Below are positions 61,832 through 64,000 of a stretch of 64,000 nucleotides of DNA, in pieces. A program made the position numbers and the translations under genes. Every line of letters starts with the position of its first letter. Within the stretch, counting starts at the first letter, position 1. The stretch comes from Actinobacillus genomosp. 1 (GTDB taxonomy: Bacteria > Pseudomonadota > Gammaproteobacteria > Enterobacterales > Pasteurellaceae), in contig NZ_CP103834.1 of the NCBI RefSeq assembly GCF_029774175.1, positions 1,126,501 to 1,190,500 of the forward strand, in the 5' to 3' direction. Below the pieces are notes generated by a model. It had not been told where the DNA came from and searched no databases. It worked only from the letters and a program-made list of their open reading frames with translations.

Positions 61832-62122
61832 CTACTCTACGATTGCTAAAATATCGTTTTCAGAAAGAATTAACACTTCTTCACCGTCAATTTTTTCTGA
61901 TTTTACCCCGTAACCTTCGTTAAAAATAACGACATCGCCAACCTTCACCGCTAACGCTTGTACTGAACCATTTTCTAATAAACGGCCTGTACCTACTGCA
62001 ATTACTTTACCGCGAGTAGATTTTGTTGCCGCTGAGCCGGTTAAAACGATACCACCTGCCGAACGTGTTTCTACTTCTTCACGTTTTAAAATCACTTTAT
62101 CGTGTAATGGACGAAGAGTCAT
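61832..62122 (-). CDS. groES: Co-chaperonin GroES (Hsp10)
   Basis: GroES caps the GroEL ring. The 96-residue product (E. coli 97) shows LRPLHDKVILKREEVETRSAGGIVL (family signature with the mobile loop) and KVIAVGTGRLLENG, ending VLILSENDILAIVE. ATG 62122 after AAGGAAACAGACA. An upstream in-frame extension is not conserved. Its leader carries a sigma-32 promoter and a 5' hairpin. Confidence 0.98.
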   Translation of the reverse strand: MTLRPLHDKVILKREEVETRSAGGIVLTGSAATKSTRGKVIAVGTGRLLENGSVQALAVKVGDVVIFNEGYGVKSEKIDGEEVLILSENDILAIVE

Positions 62123-62150
62123 TGTCTGTTTCCTTCTATTATCTATCTGC

Positions 62151-62178
62151 AAAAAATTTCGCACGCAGAATTGCGTGC
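62151..62178 (-). other. Hairpin with T run in the groES leader
   Basis: On the transcript GCACGCA pairs with TGCGTGC (7 bases, 4-base loop ATTC) close to the 5' end, followed by GAAATTTTTT. It could protect the 5' end, or pause or attenuate transcription. Confidence 0.5.
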
Positions 62179-62190
62179 AACGATAACCAA

Positions 62191-62217
62191 CATTGGGGCG
62201 AATTCTTCGCTTTCAAG
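62191..62217 (-). promoter_or_regulatory. Sigma-32 heat-shock promoter of groES-groEL
   Basis: On the minus strand: CTTGAAA (62217-62211), a 12-base spacer, and CCCCAATG (62198-62191). This is a near-consensus sigma-32 promoter. Transcription should start near 62184. No CIRCE element is seen. Confidence 0.85.
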
Positions 62218-62278
62218 TTACTTTTGCAAAATTTTATGTAAAAGCAACCGCTTTCGGCTGATTTTTAGACAATAAAAA

Positions 62279-62302
62279 AGAGCATCTCGAATGAAATGCT
62301 CT
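62279..62302 (-). terminator. mutT terminator
   Basis: AGAGCAT and ATGCTCT form a 7-base stem; on the minus strand it is followed by TTTTTTATTG. Confidence 0.75.
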
Positions 62303-62308
62303 ATATTA

Positions 62309-62707
62309 TTAAGTTTCGGATTTTAAGCGTTGGATTAAACGGCTATTTGCCGGCGGAAATTCGCTCTCATCTAAATCCGCTTGAGCAACCCAAAAGCCTT
62401 CTTGGCCTTCACGTCCAAACGGTTCACCAACCCATTCTTCCACTAAATAGAAGAAAAACTCAATCACTTTGGTCGGATAATCAAAACGGAACGACTCATA
62501 AGGGAAAGCACTTAACACGTGAATCCCGATTTCTTCTTCCAACTCACGTTTTAATGCCTCTTCCGGTGTTTCTCCCGTATCGACTTTCCCACCGGGAAAT
62601 TCCAATGCTTGTGCAAAATCTTGCCCTTCGAGCCTTTGAGTTAAATAAATCTGTCCAAATTCATTGCGGATAATGCCGGCTGCAACTTGGATTGTGGGCT
62701 TATTCAT
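62309..62707 (-). CDS. mutT: 8-oxo-dGTP diphosphatase MutT
   Basis: MutT removes 8-oxo-dGTP from the nucleotide pool, preventing A:T to C:G mutations. The 132-residue product (E. coli 129) contains the full Nudix box GGKVDTGETPEEALKRELEEE followed by IGI, and the start MNKPTIQVAAGIIRNEFGQIYLTQR. It ends RLIQRLKS. ATG 62707 follows AAGGAAAATAC and overlaps the stop of the preceding gene by 4 bases (ATGA-type arrangement), so it is translationally coupled to the glycosyltransferase gene. In enterobacteria mutT follows secA; here it does not. Confidence 0.94.
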   Translation of the reverse strand: MNKPTIQVAAGIIRNEFGQIYLTQRLEGQDFAQALEFPGGKVDTGETPEEALKRELEEEIGIHVLSAFPYESFRFDYPTKVIEFFFYLVEEWVGEPFGREGQEGFWVAQADLDESEFPPANSRLIQRLKSET

Positions 62708-63204
62708 GTATTTTCCTTGAGAATTTGTTGTAATTTTTGTTGAATATTTTTTATCACAGATTGCCAATTAAGACTAGCCTCTTGGCGAAAAAGTTTCACA
62801 CTGTCATACCACGGGCTATCTTGTCGTGCTAACAACCAACGAAAATCCGGATGATAACTTAGCATAATCCAAGTCTGTTTGCCCATTGTGGCAGCCAAAT
62901 GGACAACAGACGTATCAACGCTGATCACAAGATCCATTTGGGCAATTAATGCGGCGGTATCTGAAAAATCGCCAATATCTTGCCGCCAAATATGCAAATT
63001 TTCGAATAAATCAGACCGCTTGTAATCCGCTTCGTTTAGCTCTTTTTGCAAACAATGGAAATCAGCATCTAACGTAAATAACTGTGAAAACAGCTCAAAG
63101 GGCAAACTGCGGGAAGCGTTACGATTATGTTTTGCCGAGCCAGCCCAAACCACACCGATTTTCAAGCGTTTTAGCGTACTACAAGGGGTTATTTTTTGTA
63201 CCAT
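62704..63204 (-). CDS. C-terminal part of a split TPR-GT9 glycosyltransferase-like gene
   Basis: A 166-residue reading frame matching the C-terminal half of a family-9-like glycosyltransferase fused to tetratricopeptide repeats. It has KIGVVWAGSAKHNRNASRSLP and the family-type run DLVISVDTSVVHLAATMGKQTWIMLSYHPDFRWLL with the Asp-Thr-x-x-His site. SPWYDSVKLFRQ closes it, a motif common to this fused family. It starts inside the end of the N-terminal part, one frame over (-1). An independent ATG at 63204 has GGAG upstream, so it might be translated on its own. See the next feature and the finding on the frameshift. An uptake core lies at 63015-63023. Confidence 0.7.
   Translation of the reverse strand: MVQKITPCSTLKRLKIGVVWAGSAKHNRNASRSLPFELFSQLFTLDADFHCLQKELNEADYKRSDLFENLHIWRQDIGDFSDTAALIAQMDLVISVDTSVVHLAATMGKQTWIMLSYHPDFRWLLARQDSPWYDSVKLFRQEASLNWQSVIKNIQQKLQQILKENT
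63015..63023 (-). repeat. DNA uptake signal core in the split glycosyltransferase gene
   Basis: ACCGCTTGT in the C-terminal part's coding region. Confidence 0.6.
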
Positions 63205-63890
63205 TTTGCAAAAAACTCCGGTTGTGCTTGTAAATAACCGCTTGAATAAGGAATATTTTCAAGTGTACTGCCAAATACTAAAGGCGCACTTAACATCGGC
63301 AAATGGTATGCCAGCCCTGAAATTCGTCCACCGTTTTGCATTGTCTCAATGCCGTATTGCGCTAAATTATAATTGAGTAAATTTTCAATGCCGCTATGAT
63401 TAAGCACCACCACATTTAAGCCTTGACGTTTCATTTCCAAGGCATAACGCACAAACTGAATGTTATCGCCAAATCCTTGTTCTACGTGAAACAAAATTTT
63501 AGCATCACCAATATTTTCTCCTCGCCATTGAGGAATATTAATTTCCAGCGGTTCAAAAGCTGGCAAACCGGTTTGCCAACGCCATTCGTACGCTTGCCAG
63601 CCTTGCGGGTAATCACCTAACAAGTTATGTAACATCGCTTTATTACACCAAGCAATGGCATAATTTGGCGCAAGTTCGACTGCTTTATTCGCATCTTTTA
63701 ACGCTAATTGGTAAAGCCCCAAATTTTGCAATACCGTACAACGATTATGATATAGCACAGCTTCGTCCGGCAATAAGCGGATAATTTCATCATATTTTCT
63801 TAAAATCGTCAGCCATTCGAATGGCATCGAAGCCCTGTCCTGCTCTTCTACCAATAAAGCGAGATATTGTTCAAACGTCATTTCAGCCAT
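63189..63890 (-). CDS. N-terminal part of a split TPR-GT9 glycosyltransferase-like gene
   Basis: A 233-residue frame: helical start (MAEMTFEQYLALLVEEQD), two TPR-type repeats (EAVLYHNRCTVLQNLGLYQLALKDANKAVELAP and the following NYAIAWCNKAMLHNLLGDYPQGWQAYEWRW), then the beginning of a GT9-like domain (GDAKILFHVEQGFGDNIQFVRYALEM). It ends EFFAKWYKK and a TAA, where six A residues (TAC-AAA-AAA-TAA) occur. One extra A, or a -1 slip, would continue directly into the C-terminal part. ATG 63890 follows GGAAAAGACT; a TTG 12 bases earlier is less likely. Intact relatives are one protein of about 400 residues. Function probably cell-surface sugar transfer. Confidence 0.7.
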   Translation of the reverse strand: MAEMTFEQYLALLVEEQDRASMPFEWLTILRKYDEIIRLLPDEAVLYHNRCTVLQNLGLYQLALKDANKAVELAPNYAIAWCNKAMLHNLLGDYPQGWQAYEWRWQTGLPAFEPLEINIPQWRGENIGDAKILFHVEQGFGDNIQFVRYALEMKRQGLNVVVLNHSGIENLLNYNLAQYGIETMQNGGRISGLAYHLPMLSAPLVFGSTLENIPYSSGYLQAQPEFFAKWYKK

Positions 63891-64000
63891 AGTCTTTTCC
63901 AATTACATCGGAATTCATAACTAGTAGATACATCTTCAATCTCAAAAAGTCGCTTTGAGTTTATGTCTTGATAGGCAAAGAAAAAGCGGTCTTTTTTTCT

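Noticed and set aside
1..64000. CRISPR arrays, tRNA or rRNA genes, insertion sequences, prophage or defence systems
   Set aside because: No regularly spaced repeats, cloverleaf-like genes, transposase or phage genes were recognised in reading the gaps and frames.

Overview
The window looks like chromosomal DNA of a Pasteurellaceae bacterium of the Actinobacillus pleuropneumoniae group. Three observations support this. The 9-mer ACAAGCGGT (reverse ACCGCTTGT), the core of the A. pleuropneumoniae-type DNA uptake signal, occurs at least 15 times, where about 0.5 copies would be expected by chance. Gene content and order (yciC-yciB-yciA-yciI, hemCDXY, gal genes, opsX/lpsA-like glycosyltransferases) are typical of the family. 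Heme synthesis genes (hemC, hemD, hemN) are present, unlike in Haemophilus influenzae. Nearly everything is ordinary core genome. I see no rRNA, tRNA, insertion sequence, prophage, CRISPR array or defence island, and no strong case for a new multi-gene system. The interest lies in regulatory sites, unusual gene neighbourhoods and one split gene.

Layout. 1-1634: a two-partner secretion outer-membrane transporter (TpsB), cut by the left edge. 1.8-6.7 kb (minus): yihI, a DUF2489 gene, hemN and lptD. 6.8-10 kb: a YidE-like transporter and divergent gltS. 10-15.5 kb (minus): yacL, glnE, yciI, yciA, yciB, yciC. 15.7-21.9 kb: yfbV, ttcA, malS (minus), a Na+/H+ antiporter, xthA. 21.9-25.7 kb: ilvY directly coupled to a small lipopolysaccharide glycosyltransferase group (GT9, GT25, divergent GT9). 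25.7-33.4 kb: rpmE, tkt, htpG, katA and a membrane-anchored metallophosphoesterase. 33.6-37.2 kb: nrdA-nrdB behind tandem NrdR boxes. 37.4-43.7 kb: galT-galK-galM-lacZ behind a CRP site. 43.8-50 kb (minus): a hypothetical gene, then mrp, a peptide-binding lipoprotein, marC-type gene and ppiD. 50-52.7 kb: a CPA1 antiporter, rpsO and a DUF808 gene. 52.8-57.1 kb (minus): hemC-hemD-hemX-hemY, divergent from adhE (57.3-60 kb). 60-62.2 kb (minus): groES-groEL. 62.3-63.9 kb (minus): mutT and a TPR/GT9 glycosyltransferase split into two frames.

How the genes work together. The galTKM-lacZ block supplies hydrolysis of beta-galactosides plus the Leloir steps from galactose to UDP-galactose, and its CRP site suggests catabolite control. 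tkt also has a consensus CRP site at the class I distance. adhE has a perfect FNR box, fitting fermentative growth. groES and htpG each have a sigma-32 promoter, and each leader carries a hairpin followed by six T residues. nrdA carries two NrdR boxes exactly 31 bp apart. Many gene ends use inverted uptake-signal-like repeats as terminators.

Limits: all assignments come from reading the sequence. No homology search, structure prediction or folding calculation was run. Start codons were chosen by ribosome-binding sites and family alignment from memory.
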